Notes: a model not told the origin generated them from the letters alone. Counted from the first letter of the stretch, positions 37,404 to 47,187 are shown. The stretch is 64,000 nucleotides of DNA from Tepidibacter aestuarii (GCF_934924865.1 NZ_OW235315.1:3534001-3598000), one strand, 5' to 3'. Translations and numbers: made by a program.

Positions 37404-39179
37404 TTGTTTAAAAGTATAAGGTACAAAATAATAGTTATATACTTTTTACTAGTTTTTATAGCCATGGCAATAGTAGGAATATTTATGATAAATCAATTTG
37501 AGCATTTGCATATAAATACAGCTACAAATACACTAAATAGAATAGCTAACAATATAGTAAAACCTCAGATAAGCAATATAGATTTTAGCAACTATAATGA
37601 TTTAAGATATGAAATTCAAAAGATACCAGTGCTTCCTGGCGATTATGAGATATTAATGATAGACTCTAATACTTATAAGATAATAGCATCTACTAAAAAC
37701 AACAGTAGGTTAATCGGAAAAGATGCTCTTAATAATCTTAACCAAGAGGTAATATCAAACTCATCTCAAAGTGGATATATGAAGGATGAACAAGCTGTAA
37801 AAAATATAGGATATATATATAGAAATCGAAGAAATCAAACTATAATAATATACGGTAAAGCATATCTTGAAAACATATATGAGGTTTTAAATGAATCAAA
37901 GAAGATATTTTTACAAGCCATAATAATGGCCTTAATAGTAACTATAATACTTGGATTTTTGATATCAAAATCAATAACAAATCCTATAAAGGATGTAACA
38001 AGTAAGGCATCTAAAATGGCAAAGGGAGACTTTGAACAAAAGGTAGATATAAAATCTGATGATGAAATAGGACAACTTGGAGAGATGTTCAACTATCTAA
38101 CCGCCAAGCTTAAAAATACACTAGATGAGATATCGAGTGAAAAAAGCAAACTTAATGCGATAATAAATCAAATGGGAGACGGATTAATAGCTGTTGATAA
38201 CGAAGGTTATATAATTCATGTAAATCCTACTTTTATAGAAATGCTAAGAATAAATCAAATAGATACAACAAAACCTATATATGATGATATGGTAGGTAAA
38301 TATAACGAAAATTTGACTCTAAAACATATAAGAAATAAGAATATATCTCAGGGAAGTGAGATAATAAAACTTGAAAATAACGATATACTAAGAGCTAATT
38401 TTGTATATCTTACAAATGAAAAGGAAGAGGTTAAAGGTCTTATACTAGTTCTTCAAGATATAACAGAGCATGAAAAATTAGATAATATGAGAAAAGAGTT
38501 TGTAGCGAATGTATCTCATGAATTGAAGACGCCTATAACAACTATAAAAAGTTATATAGAAACCTTGCTTGATGGAGCCATGGAGGATGAGGAAATATGC
38601 AATTCATTCTTGAGTGTAATAGATAAGGAATCAGATAGAATGGCAAGACTTGTTAGTGATTTGCTTCAATTATCTAGAATGGATCATAAGAAAAACAATT
38701 TCAATTCATCAAGGTTTGATATAGACAATTTGATAAAGGATATAGTAAATAAACTGGATATTTCGTTTAAAGAAAAAAATCATATAATAAAAATAGGACT
38801 TTGTGACAAAAACATAATGATAAATGGAGATAAAGACAGAATAGAACAGGTTATTCAAAATATACTTACTAATGCTATAAAATATACACCTAATAATGGA
38901 GTTATAAGTGTAAATATAAAAGAAGAAGATGAACAAGCCTTTATATCTATAAAAGATAATGGAATAGGTATTCCGAAAAAGGATGTATCTAGGATATTTG
39001 AAAGATTCTATAGAGTAGATAAAGCAAGGTCTAGAGATATGGGAGGAACAGGTCTAGGTCTTTCTATAGCAAAGCATATAATAGAACAACACGGTGGGGA
39101 TATATCTGTTGAAAGTGAAGTTGGAAAAGGAACTGAATTTAGAATAAAATTACCTGTGGATAAATCTGTGGATATATAG
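37404..39179 (+). CDS. walK: WalK-type sensor histidine kinase
   Basis: 591 aa: TM1 (about 8-29), extracellular sensor (30-165), TM2 (about 168-188), HAMP (190-243), PAS (about 245-355), HisKA with His372 in NVSHELKTPITT, and HATPase with N box NILTNAIKYTP, DNGIGIPKKD, GGTGLGLSIAK. The TTG start follows AAGGGGGAA. The PAS and extracellular Cache-like layout matches WalK of low-GC Gram-positives. It overlaps no gene and lies 3 bases after walR. Confidence 0.92.
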   Translation: MFKSIRYKIIVIYFLLVFIAMAIVGIFMINQFEHLHINTATNTLNRIANNIVKPQISNIDFSNYNDLRYEIQKIPVLPGDYEILMIDSNTYKIIASTKNNSRLIGKDALNNLNQEVISNSSQSGYMKDEQAVKNIGYIYRNRRNQTIIIYGKAYLENIYEVLNESKKIFLQAIIMALIVTIILGFLISKSITNPIKDVTSKASKMAKGDFEQKVDIKSDDEIGQLGEMFNYLTAKLKNTLDEISSEKSKLNAIINQMGDGLIAVDNEGYIIHVNPTFIEMLRINQIDTTKPIYDDMVGKYNENLTLKHIRNKNISQGSEIIKLENNDILRANFVYLTNEKEEVKGLILVLQDITEHEKLDNMRKEFVANVSHELKTPITTIKSYIETLLDGAMEDEEICNSFLSVIDKESDRMARLVSDLLQLSRMDHKKNNFNSSRFDIDNLIKDIVNKLDISFKEKNHIIKIGLCDKNIMINGDKDRIEQVIQNILTNAIKYTPNNGVISVNIKEEDEQAFISIKDNGIGIPKKDVSRIFERFYRVDKARSRDMGGTGLGLSIAKHIIEQHGGDISVESEVGKGTEFRIKLPVDKSVDI

Positions 39180-39302
39180 TTGTTATTTAATCTAGATGTA
39201 ACGATTCTGTAATATTCTTTGTGTATAATTTATATTAAAGGTTTAATATGGGGATAACATTAAAATTATACATATAATATAGAATATCAAGGAGGCTTAG
39301 AA

Positions 39303-39920
39303 ATGAAGAAGTTAGGAGCATCTTTAATTATTTGTGGAATGCTGGCTTCAAGTAATGTTGTAGCTTTTGCAGATACAACTAATTCAAAAGATGTACAAAG
39401 CAACATTTTACAAGAAATTAAAACTCAAACAGAAACGAATACTCAACCAATACAAACACCAAAAATAGAAGTACCTCAAACACCAAAAACAGAAACACCA
39501 CAAATAAAGATTCAACCAGTAGTTGAAAATAAAAAAGAAGAACAAAAACCTATTGAAATAATGAAACCTGTTTCTAATTATACTGTTACAACTAATAATA
39601 AGGTTGTAGTATCTGGAAGTGGAGAAGAAGGTAGCGTTGTTTACTTAGATGTGTATTTGAAAAGTAATAAAAATGATGTTTTTAAGAAAACAGATAATTC
39701 AAAGACACTAGAAATAGGAGCTATGGGATTCTTTTTAACAGAAGTAAACTTAAATCCTGGTGAAAATAAAATAGTTATAAAAAACAACAATAAAGAAAAA
39801 ACTAGAGTTGTAAAGTATACAAAAATAGAGAATAAAAAAGAAATACAAAATAATATGGATAAAATAACAGATAAAAGAATTCAGGACATTTTTAAAGATA
39901 TAATTACCCCAAAAAAATAA
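39303..39920 (+). CDS. secreted protein of unknown function inserted in the wal cluster
   Basis: 205 aa. Signal peptide KLGASLIICGMLASSNVVAF with cleavage expected near residue 24 (AFA-DT). Then a Pro/Thr/Gln/Lys-rich linker with repeated TPK and PQ units (residues 40-90), and a beta-sandwich-like domain (about 92-172; VTTNNKVVVSGSGEEGSVVY, LNPGENKIVIKNNN) resembling bacterial Ig-like folds. It lies between walK and yycH, where Bacillus has no gene. An envelope or wall-stress role is likely by context (inference). Confidence 0.75.
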   Translation: MKKLGASLIICGMLASSNVVAFADTTNSKDVQSNILQEIKTQTETNTQPIQTPKIEVPQTPKTETPQIKIQPVVENKKEEQKPIEIMKPVSNYTVTTNNKVVVSGSGEEGSVVYLDVYLKSNKNDVFKKTDNSKTLEIGAMGFFLTEVNLNPGENKIVIKNNNKEKTRVVKYTKIENKKEIQNNMDKITDKRIQDIFKDIITPKK

Positions 39921-39937
39921 ATTTGGAGTGTTAAATT

Positions 39938-41275
39938 GTGAGTAAAGAAAAATTCAAAACATGTACATTAGTAATATTGTTTTTTATGTCAGCCTGTCTT
40001 TTGATGCTCAATATAAGTTTAGTAGGATTTAACTTTAATTTAAAAAAGATATATGGAAGCTCAAATATGAAATATAATATTTATTCAGTTGTAAGACCAT
40101 ACAGAGTATTTGCATACTTTGGAGGTGGGAAAAATAATACAGAGGTATTAGATACTCAGGATGAATATTGGAATCAAATAAAACTCATTTTAAAACAAGA
40201 ATTATCTAAACAAAAAAAAATAAATGAAGTAAGCTATAATGATTATTTGAGTAAAAAAAAGATGAAGGCTATAGAAGCTAATTTTGGTGAAGGATTAGAT
40301 GTTGAATTAATAAATAAGAGTATATTCTTGAATGAAAGTGCTATAAGTAATATTGGAGATATTTGTGAAATACTTATACCGTTAGTAGATGATAAATCTA
40401 TATATTTTTTAAGCAAAGAACAAAAAGTATATAGAGTAGATTTAGATAAAGTAAAGCATATAGATTTAATAGATAAGCTTGAAAAAAAGGGATATACTGA
40501 ATACTTTACTGTGGAACAGTTATTTACCATAGATAACAATACATTAATTCCTATTAAACCAGATGGGGTTTCTTATGATAAGGTTAGTTCGAAGAATATT
40601 ATAGATGTTAAAGATGATAAGATAATACAAAAGATAGGAGAAAATATTTTAGGAAAGAAATATGACTTTACTAATAGGATTGTAGAGAAAAATGGCAATA
40701 ATACTTTTATATACGGATATGGAGAAAAGACATTAAGATTATATAATAATGGATATATAGAATTTTTAAATGAAGATATAGAGAATAAAAATATAGATTT
40801 GAATCAATCTTTAAATATAGCTTTAGATTTTTTAGCTAATCAGAATATAGATATAGATAATTTATCTTTGTATAGTATAAGACAAAATTCTATAAATAGT
40901 ATAAATTCATATGAATTTAATTTTTATTATAAAATTAATGATCTCAAAGTAAAGTCTGATAATTTATTCAATCCTATACAAATAATAATAGCTGGAGAAG
41001 ATGTATATCGCTATAAAGGTGTTTTAAAAGAAGTAGACGAAATTGAAAAGGATAATAAAGATAAGAATATAATATCTCCTGAGCAGATACTCAATATGAA
41101 TTTTTCTTTATTAAAACAAGACCTTAAATATCAAAGTGGTGTAGAAGTATGGAAAAATATAAAAGGAGTAGAGCTTATATATTTTTCTAAGGATAATTAC
41201 TTTATTCCATCATGGGAAGTAACTATAGGCAGTAAGGTATATGTATTTGATGCCTATAAAGGGGATGTTTTATAA
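39938..41275 (+). CDS. yycH: YycH-type regulator of WalRK
   Basis: 445 aa. One N-terminal membrane helix (about 8-30) and a long extracytoplasmic region; highly divergent in sequence but in the YycH position and size class, with VRPYRVFAYFGGG near the N-terminus. In Bacillus, YycH and YycI form a membrane complex that restrains WalK. GTG start after TTTGGAG. Ends 1 base before yycI. Confidence 0.75.
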   Translation: MSKEKFKTCTLVILFFMSACLLMLNISLVGFNFNLKKIYGSSNMKYNIYSVVRPYRVFAYFGGGKNNTEVLDTQDEYWNQIKLILKQELSKQKKINEVSYNDYLSKKKMKAIEANFGEGLDVELINKSIFLNESAISNIGDICEILIPLVDDKSIYFLSKEQKVYRVDLDKVKHIDLIDKLEKKGYTEYFTVEQLFTIDNNTLIPIKPDGVSYDKVSSKNIIDVKDDKIIQKIGENILGKKYDFTNRIVEKNGNNTFIYGYGEKTLRLYNNGYIEFLNEDIENKNIDLNQSLNIALDFLANQNIDIDNLSLYSIRQNSINSINSYEFNFYYKINDLKVKSDNLFNPIQIIIAGEDVYRYKGVLKEVDEIEKDNKDKNIISPEQILNMNFSLLKQDLKYQSGVEVWKNIKGVELIYFSKDNYFIPSWEVTIGSKVYVFDAYKGDVL

Positions 41276-41276
41276 A

Positions 41277-42038
41277 ATGGATGGATCAAAAGTTAAAAAC
41301 ATACTAATTATTGCATTTATATTAACTAATATGGTTTTGGGATATAATCTTTATATAAATGTATTTAGGTATGACAAGCAGGATATCTTTAGTGATAGTT
41401 CTATAAATAATTTAAATAAACTTTTAAGTACTAAAAATATATCTATAAACACTCAAATACCTAAAGATACCCCTAGCCTTAGTACGTTAAGTATAAAGTA
41501 TGAGGATTTAAGTGAATCTGAATTAGACTCTTTATTTAAAGGAAATGGTTTATATGAGGTTAAGGATAAGCATATAATATACAATGGAAAGTCTGATATA
41601 GATGATTTTAATATAAAAGAATGTACACTGTTTACTAAGAAGTTTCTTAAAAAATACAATTTTGATGATGATATGTATCTAAAGTCTACAATTAGAAAAC
41701 CAGATCATATAGAAATCATATATACTGGAAAATATAAAGATTATTTTTTAGAAGAGAGTTATATGAATTTTGTATTTTACGAGAATAAAGATTTTTCATT
41801 TGAAAGATTATGGATAGTTCCGATAGAGGAAAAAAAGCAGAAAAAAAGGGTTATAACTAGTGTAGAAGCTATTATGTCTGCTTATAACCAGATAGAACAA
41901 GATTCTGTTATAAATGAAATAAAATTGGGATATTATTTTGAATCTAAGAATATGGATATAGAGCAAGGCGATATAGGCCCTGTTTGGAGATTAAAAGTGA
42001 ATAATAAATATATATATATAAAAGCCTTTGATTTATAA
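41277..42038 (+). CDS. yycI: YycI-type regulator of WalRK
   Basis: 253 aa. N-terminus MDGSKVKNILIIAFILTNMV closely matches the YycI transmembrane start, then an extracytoplasmic domain. The start at 41277 is placed one base after the yycH stop, with AAAGGGG upstream; an extended frame from 41241 overlaps yycH and is rejected. Partner of YycH. A terminator overlaps the 3' end. Confidence 0.85.
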   Translation: MDGSKVKNILIIAFILTNMVLGYNLYINVFRYDKQDIFSDSSINNLNKLLSTKNISINTQIPKDTPSLSTLSIKYEDLSESELDSLFKGNGLYEVKDKHIIYNGKSDIDDFNIKECTLFTKKFLKKYNFDDDMYLKSTIRKPDHIEIIYTGKYKDYFLEESYMNFVFYENKDFSFERLWIVPIEEKKQKKRVITSVEAIMSAYNQIEQDSVINEIKLGYYFESKNMDIEQGDIGPVWRLKVNNKYIYIKAFDL

Positions 42039-42058
42039 TCTATAATTGAAGGCTTTTA
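42020..42058 (+). terminator. terminator at end of yycI
   Basis: AAAAGCCTT / AAGGCTTTT stem, about 20-nt loop, spanning the stop codon. The repeat element copy 3 follows. Confidence 0.65.
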
Positions 42059-42066
42059 TAATGAGT

Positions 42067-42106
42067 AGGAAATTATATTCTTATTTAAATTGTCGATAAG
42101 TATAGT
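42067..42106 (+). repeat. intergenic promoter-like repeat, copy 3 (walJ upstream)
   Basis: AGGAAATTATATTCTTATTT followed by GTCGATAAGTATAGT; diverged relative of the elements at 29352 and 36596. Confidence 0.45.
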
Positions 42107-42229
42107 TTCCGTTACGAATTTCAAAAAAGTCTACATTTAAAGTTCTTCAGAGAAGAGCTTTTTTATATTTTCGTAAATATCAAATTTAATGATATAATAT
42201 ATTTTAAAATGATAAGTTGGAGGTTTAGG

Positions 42230-43024
42230 ATGAGTTTTAATTACGCTTCAGTAGCTAGCGGCAGTTGTGGTAATTGTCATTATATAGAGTATAAAGATAC
42301 TAAAATTTTAATAGATGCAGGTCTTAGTGGTAAGAAAGTTGAAGAAAATTTAAGAAAATTAGACAAAAACCTTGAAAATGCTGCAGGAATACTGATTACA
42401 CATGAGCATACAGATCATATAAAGGGTGCAGGAATTTTATCAAGAAGATATAATATACCTATATATGCAAATAGAAATACTTGGGACTGTATGATAGATA
42501 AGCTTGGAAAGTTAAAAGAAGATAATATTAAATTTTTTGATAATGATATTCCTTTTATTATTGGGGATATTAATATAAAGGCTTTTCCTATTCATCATGA
42601 TGCAGCTGATCCTGTAGGATATACTCTATATAATGGAAATACTAAAATAAGTGTAGCTACGGATTTAGGACATGTATGTGATGATATTAGAAGAAATTTA
42701 TTTGAGTCAAAGCTTGTGGTTCTTGAATCTAATCATGACGTAGAGATGCTAAAGATGGGATCATATCCTTATTATCTTAAGCAAAGAGTAATGTCTAATA
42801 AAGGACATTTATCTAATGAAGATGCAGGTAAGTTTTGTGTAGAGCTTGTAAAAAGAGGAACTCAAAAGATATTACTTGCTCATTTAAGCAAAGAGAATAA
42901 CTTTCCAGAGCTTGCTTTTGAAACAGTAAAAGGTGTTTTAAAAGAGAAGAATATATCAATAGGAAAGAATTTAGAACTTGAGGTCTTAAGAAGAGGAACA
43001 ATATCAAATTTATACGCAGTGTAA
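42230..43024 (+). CDS. walJ: MBL-fold hydrolase WalJ/YycJ
   Basis: 264 aa metallo-beta-lactamase fold. It opens FNYASVASGSCGNCHYIEYK; HEHTDHIKGAG is the HxHxDH metal motif, with further ligands in AFPIHHDA, ATDLGHV and LLAHLSKENN. WalJ/YycJ affects coordination of wall synthesis with replication in Bacillus and is proposed to be a DNA exonuclease. ATG at 42230 is chosen because TTGGAGG is six bases upstream. It lies 12 bases before htrA. Confidence 0.92.
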   Translation: MSFNYASVASGSCGNCHYIEYKDTKILIDAGLSGKKVEENLRKLDKNLENAAGILITHEHTDHIKGAGILSRRYNIPIYANRNTWDCMIDKLGKLKEDNIKFFDNDIPFIIGDINIKAFPIHHDAADPVGYTLYNGNTKISVATDLGHVCDDIRRNLFESKLVVLESNHDVEMLKMGSYPYYLKQRVMSNKGHLSNEDAGKFCVELVKRGTQKILLAHLSKENNFPELAFETVKGVLKEKNISIGKNLELEVLRRGTISNLYAV

Positions 43025-43036
43025 GGAGTGATTTGG

Positions 43037-44116
43037 GTGAAAAGAGGAGGATATTTTATAACAGGTTTAATAGGTGCTATTATAGGAAGTTTACTTACTT
43101 TATACATAGCTCCAAACTTTATATTTAATGATATTCAAGCTGGTAATGAGCCACAAAGCAATACTCAGATAGTAGTAAATTCAAATGATGAGGAAAGCAT
43201 ATATAAGGCAGTAGCTAAAAAAGCAATGCCATCTGTTGTAGGTATAACTACAGTAACTGTCCAAAAAGATCGTTTTTTTGGTATTACTAGAGAAGCAAGT
43301 GGGGTAGGAACAGGCGTTATTATAGATGAGAGAGGTTATGTACTTACTAACTCACATGTTATAGGAGATGGAAATGCAAGGGAAGTTAATGTACTTTTCT
43401 ATGATGGAAGTAATGAAAAAGCAGAAGTTCTTTGGAATGATTCAACTCTAGATTTAGCTATAATAAAAGTTGATAAAAAAGGACTACCAGTAGCAGAGCT
43501 TGGAGATAGTGACAAGGTAGAAGTTGGAGATATAGCGGTAGCTATAGGTAACCCTCTTGGGCTTGAGTTTGAAAGAAGTTTAACTCAAGGAGTTATAAGT
43601 GGACTACATAGAAGTATTAAGATAAATGAGTATGAATCTGTAGACGATATGATTCAAACTGATGCATCTATAAACCCTGGCAACAGTGGAGGGCCACTTT
43701 TAAATTCTAAAGGACAGGTTATAGGTATAAATACAGCTAAGATTCAAACAGGAGAGGGATTAGGGTTCTCTATTCCTATAAACATTGCAAAACCTATAGT
43801 AGACCAATTTATAGAAAAAGGCGAATTTAAGAGAGTTACTCTTGGAATAAAAGCTGTAGATGCTAAGTATTTTGAAGATAGAATGGGTGAAGAATTAGCT
43901 GTAGATCAAGGTATATATGTATATCAAATCATGGCAGATTCACCAGCAGAAAAATCAGGAATGGAATCTGGAGATGTAATAGTTAAAATAGGAGAGAATG
44001 ATATAAAGACAATGGGCAATTTAACTAGAGAGCTTTATAAGCATAGACCTGGTGATGTTGTTGAGGTTAAGGTTAATAGAGGTGGAAAAGAAAAAGTATT
44101 AGAGGTAACTTTTTAG
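43037..44116 (+). CDS. htrA: HtrA/DegP-family serine protease
   Basis: 359 aa. One N-terminal membrane anchor (about 5-25), trypsin-like domain with catalytic His107 (LTNSHVIGDG), Asp139 (STLDLAIIKV) and Ser217 (NPGNSGGPLL), then a C-terminal PDZ domain (about 265-355). Start taken as GTG at 43037; another GTG at 43028 is part of the AAGGAGTG RBS. Envelope protein quality control; conserved as the last member of the wal cluster (yyxA/htrC in Bacillus). Confidence 0.93.
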   Translation: MKRGGYFITGLIGAIIGSLLTLYIAPNFIFNDIQAGNEPQSNTQIVVNSNDEESIYKAVAKKAMPSVVGITTVTVQKDRFFGITREASGVGTGVIIDERGYVLTNSHVIGDGNAREVNVLFYDGSNEKAEVLWNDSTLDLAIIKVDKKGLPVAELGDSDKVEVGDIAVAIGNPLGLEFERSLTQGVISGLHRSIKINEYESVDDMIQTDASINPGNSGGPLLNSKGQVIGINTAKIQTGEGLGFSIPINIAKPIVDQFIEKGEFKRVTLGIKAVDAKYFEDRMGEELAVDQGIYVYQIMADSPAEKSGMESGDVIVKIGENDIKTMGNLTRELYKHRPGDVVEVKVNRGGKEKVLEVTF

Positions 44117-44120
44117 TAAA

Positions 44121-44155
44121 TAGTGCTTGGATATTTATATCCAAGCATTATTTTT
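44121..44155 (+). terminator. terminator after htrA
   Basis: TGCTTGGATA / TATCCAAGCA with a short loop and T run. Confidence 0.85.
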
Positions 44156-44224
44156 GTATACTATTTTGAAAAAACTTAGGTTTTAGGATAATATATTAAT
44201 AGATTGAATTTAGGAGGGATATTT

Positions 44225-44776
44225 GTGAAACGAGTTATAATAAATAGACTTATATACTTGATACTTATATGTATAGGGATGTTTTTAGCTCTTAAAGACA
44301 TGTACTATATAATAGCAATACCAGTTATAATGTGGTTGTTGGTTGAGAGAGTATTTTGGAAAACTTTTTATGAGGGAAAGAGGATGCTTTATAAGAGGCA
44401 GTTTAAGAGTGCGGCTGGAAAGTTTGAGGCTTTTTTAAAGGAGTTGGAGGAGAAGCCATGGCTTAATAATTTAAGAATGTTCAATATAGGAGTATATACT
44501 CACAACCTACAAGCTCAATGTTATAACAATATAGGAATATGTTATCTAGAATCGAGGTCGTATAAAAAGGCTACTAAGTATTTTAATAAAGCAATAGAGC
44601 TAGATGATATGTTTTGTATACCTTATTATAATTTAGCAATAATAAAACTTATACATGACAATGAATTAGAGGCTAGGGAGTATCTATTAGAATCTATTAG
44701 AAGAGGATACAATAAGGTAAAGCTTGCACAGCTTAAAAGTTATGTGATGATGAAATATAAGATGCAGGAGAGATAA
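44225..44776 (+). CDS. membrane-anchored TPR protein
   Basis: 183 aa. Two N-terminal hydrophobic helices (about 6-42) and at least two tetratricopeptide repeats ([40 protein letters not shown]). GTG start at 44225, six bases after AGGAGGG. It is 5 bases before rlmH. Function is not known; TPRs suggest protein-protein contact at the membrane. Confidence 0.75.
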   Translation: MKRVIINRLIYLILICIGMFLALKDMYYIIAIPVIMWLLVERVFWKTFYEGKRMLYKRQFKSAAGKFEAFLKELEEKPWLNNLRMFNIGVYTHNLQAQCYNNIGICYLESRSYKKATKYFNKAIELDDMFCIPYYNLAIIKLIHDNELEAREYLLESIRRGYNKVKLAQLKSYVMMKYKMQER

Positions 44777-44781
44777 TTAAA

Positions 44782-45261
44782 ATGAATATAAAAATAGTTA
44801 CTGTAGGAAAAATAAAAGAAAAGTATTTAAAACTTGGAATAGATGAGTTTACTAAAAGACTATCTAAGTACTGCAAATTAGATATAGTTGAACTTAGTGA
44901 TGAAAAGGCTCCTGAGAACTTAAGTGAAAAAGAGATGAACATGATAAAGGATAAGGAAGGTAAGAAAATATTATCTCACGTAAAGGATACTACTTACGCT
45001 ATAGCACTTGCTATTGATGGAAAGAACTTATCTTCAGAGGAATTAGCTGATAAGCTAAACAGTCTTAGTATAATGGGAAAGAGTAATGTAACATTTATAA
45101 TAGGAGGATCATTAGGCCTTTCTGATGAGGTGTTAAAGAGAGCAGATTTTAAGCTTTCGTTTTCAAAGATGACATTCCCACACCAGCTTATGAGGCTTAT
45201 ACTTCTTGAGCAGGTGTATAGAAGTTTTAGAATAATTAAGGGGGAACCCTATCACAAGTAA
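44782..45261 (+). CDS. rlmH: 23S rRNA (pseudouridine1915-N3)-methyltransferase
   Basis: 159 aa SPOUT methyltransferase: [20 protein letters not shown] start, [13 protein letters not shown] knot motif and the C-terminal [20 protein letters not shown] and GEPYHK signature. Methylates pseudouridine 1915 in helix 69. Located just beyond the wal cluster, as in most Firmicutes. Confidence 0.97.
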   Translation: MNIKIVTVGKIKEKYLKLGIDEFTKRLSKYCKLDIVELSDEKAPENLSEKEMNMIKDKEGKKILSHVKDTTYAIALAIDGKNLSSEELADKLNSLSIMGKSNVTFIIGGSLGLSDEVLKRADFKLSFSKMTFPHQLMRLILLEQVYRSFRIIKGEPYHK

Positions 45262-45330
45262 ATGAGATTTTATATTAATTATTTTAAGTGGTATGATTAT
45301 AATAGATTAATGCCATAAGTATAGCATATA

Positions 45331-45390
45331 ATGACTAATAAACTGATGGATTATATTGTTTAATAATTAAGAAGTTTATTAGTCATATTT
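45331..45390 (+). terminator. 14-bp perfect inverted repeat after rlmH
   Basis: ATGACTAATAAACT (45331-45344) and AGTTTATTAGTCAT (45373-45386) with a 28-nt spacer, then ATTTTAG. It could be a weak terminator or a protein site. Confidence 0.45.
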
Positions 45391-45429
45391 TAGAAGTGTA
45401 GTTAGAATAGTATTATAGTTAATTATTAT

Positions 45430-46293
45430 TCAAATAATATCATAGATATTTATATATTCATTTGATATATCAATAAAGCTCTTAAGTGAATCATTAAATT
45501 TCCCATTTTCATTTACTACAAATTTGACTTCCAATTTCTTAAAACCATCTCTTAAATCATAAACATGAAAATTATGTTTTTTAGGTAAAATACTTTTAGG
45601 TAAAAGTGAAACGCCTAAACCTGCAGTTACCCCATTAAGAATAGATTCTAAAGTATCAAATTCAATAATAGTAATGGGCTTAGAGTTGTTAACAGTAAAC
45701 CATTTTTTTAGAAGCTGATGATATGGGCATTGGTTATCTGTATTTACTATTATTGGTGTAGTTATATTACTAGTGTCATTAATGTTTGTAGAAGATATTA
45801 GTGCAATTTCCTCTCTGAAACTAAAAATTTCTTTAACTTTTATAGATGTATATTTATCATATATAAAGGCCCCATCTAGCTCATCTTTTATAAGTTTATC
45901 CAAAAGAACTTCTTGTTTTTCAGTTTTTAATACTAAAGATACTGTAGGATTTTTTTTATAAAACAAAGTAAATAATTTAGGTAGTAAAGATGCAGAAATA
46001 GTTTGGGTAGCACCAATTGTAAGGTTAGAATTAATCTTAGAAATGATAAATTCTTCTGTAGCTTCATCTACTAACTTAATAATTTTATCTGCATATGGAA
46101 GTAGTTTTTCTCCATGGGCGGTAATAGTAGTACCTTTATTATTCCTTATAAATAAAGTAGCATTCAACTCATTTTCAAGGACTTTAATTCTCATAGTAAT
46201 ATTCGATTGTGCATATCTAAGGTTTAAAGCAGCTTTTGATATAGACTTCTCATATGCAACCATTTGAAATATTCTTAAATCGTTAATCTCCAT
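45430..46293 (-). CDS. LysR-family transcriptional regulator
   Basis: 287 aa: N-terminal winged HTH (DLRIFQMVAYEKSISKAALN, YAQSNITMRIKVLENELNAT) and a two-lobed effector domain with ATQTISASLLPKLF. Start at 46293 (MEINDL) with AAAGG upstream; a longer frame to 46338 overlaps the operator. Divergent from the DUF4865 gene with a palindrome between them, the standard layout of LysR control. Confidence 0.9.
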   Translation of the reverse strand: MEINDLRIFQMVAYEKSISKAALNLRYAQSNITMRIKVLENELNATLFIRNNKGTTITAHGEKLLPYADKIIKLVDEATEEFIISKINSNLTIGATQTISASLLPKLFTLFYKKNPTVSLVLKTEKQEVLLDKLIKDELDGAFIYDKYTSIKVKEIFSFREEIALISSTNINDTSNITTPIIVNTDNQCPYHQLLKKWFTVNNSKPITIIEFDTLESILNGVTAGLGVSLLPKSILPKKHNFHVYDLRDGFKKLEVKFVVNENGKFNDSLKSFIDISNEYINIYDII

Positions 46294-46331
46294 ATTATTA
46301 CAACCTTTCAAACGTATTATTTTATATTGTG

Positions 46332-46350
46332 ATATCACTAAAAGTGATAT
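46332..46350. promoter_or_regulatory. LysR operator palindrome
   Basis: ATATCACT-AAA-AGTGATAT, an 8-bp perfect dyad between lysR and the divergent DUF4865 gene; contains a T-N11-A core. Confidence 0.7.
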
Positions 46351-46463
46351 TAGCTATTATTTATAAGTATTATACAATTTTTATTTATGGAGTTAAACTA
46401 TAATTGTAAAAACTAATAGAGTAATTATTATAAGTTATGAAGAATACAAGGAGGATGATTAAA

Positions 46464-47000
46464 ATGATAGCAACACAATATAAGATTATACTACCAAGTA
46501 ATTATGATATGAATATAATAAAGGATAGAGTAAAAAATAATGGGTATAAAACTGATGGATTTGAGGATTTAAAGTTCAAGCTGTATCTTATAACAGAAAA
46601 AGGAGAAAACAATAATTTACAAAATAGTTATTGTCCTTTATATATTTGGAAAGACAGCAATGGATTAAATAAATTCTTATTTAATGGATTTTATGATAAT
46701 ATAATAACTTCTTTTGGATGGCAACAAGTAAATGTAGGAATACCGTTAATTGATACAACGACATGCAATTTTAATGATATGAAATATATATTTGAAGTGA
46801 CAAAAGAGATAAGCCCTCAAGAAAGTTTAAAAAATTTAAAAGATAAAATAGAAAAAGATATACCTAAGATTGATAATGCAGAATATGTTGTTATTTATAA
46901 TCCAGACAAATGGAAATATAATATATTTTATTTTATAGATGATTTAAGTAAAGTAAAATCAGAAAAAGGGGTAGTTTATGATATACTTCATATATCATAA
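46464..47000 (+). CDS. DUF4865 family protein
   Basis: 178 aa starting MIATQYKIILPSNYDMNIIK, the typical DUF4865 opening, with LYIWKDSNGLNKFLFNGFYD. Such proteins are often encoded divergently from a LysR regulator, as here. Biochemical function is unknown. ATG at 46464 is chosen since AAGGAGGA is nine bases upstream. Confidence 0.8.
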   Translation: MIATQYKIILPSNYDMNIIKDRVKNNGYKTDGFEDLKFKLYLITEKGENNNLQNSYCPLYIWKDSNGLNKFLFNGFYDNIITSFGWQQVNVGIPLIDTTTCNFNDMKYIFEVTKEISPQESLKNLKDKIEKDIPKIDNAEYVVIYNPDKWKYNIFYFIDDLSKVKSEKGVVYDILHIS

Positions 47001-47049
47001 GAAAAATATGAATATAAACCTCACTTAGTAGTGATACGGAAAACTGTAC

Positions 47050-47162
47050 TATAAATAGAAAAATAATACACTCTTTATTATAACTTTAGCATAACATAAA
47101 TATTTTAGATAAGAATAAAATTGTATGGCAATTTACCATAAATTGCTATACAGTTTTTATAT
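47050..47162 (+). repeat. intergenic repeat element, copy A
   Basis: Homologous to 47707-47820: both carry ATACACTCTTTATTATAACT, TAACATA and a terminal hairpin with TTGCTATACA before a T run. Lies after the DUF4865 gene. Confidence 0.7.
47121..47160 (+). terminator. terminator within repeat copy A
   Basis: GTATGGCAATTT / AAATTGCTATAC (12 bp, one G-U pair), 5-nt loop, T run. Confidence 0.75.
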
Positions 47163-47187
47163 ATTATTGAAATTAAAGGGGGATTTT

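Noticed and set aside
39205..39245. WalR box upstream of the secreted wal-cluster gene
   Set aside because: Only one TGTAAT half-site is present; the second half at the required spacing is absent.
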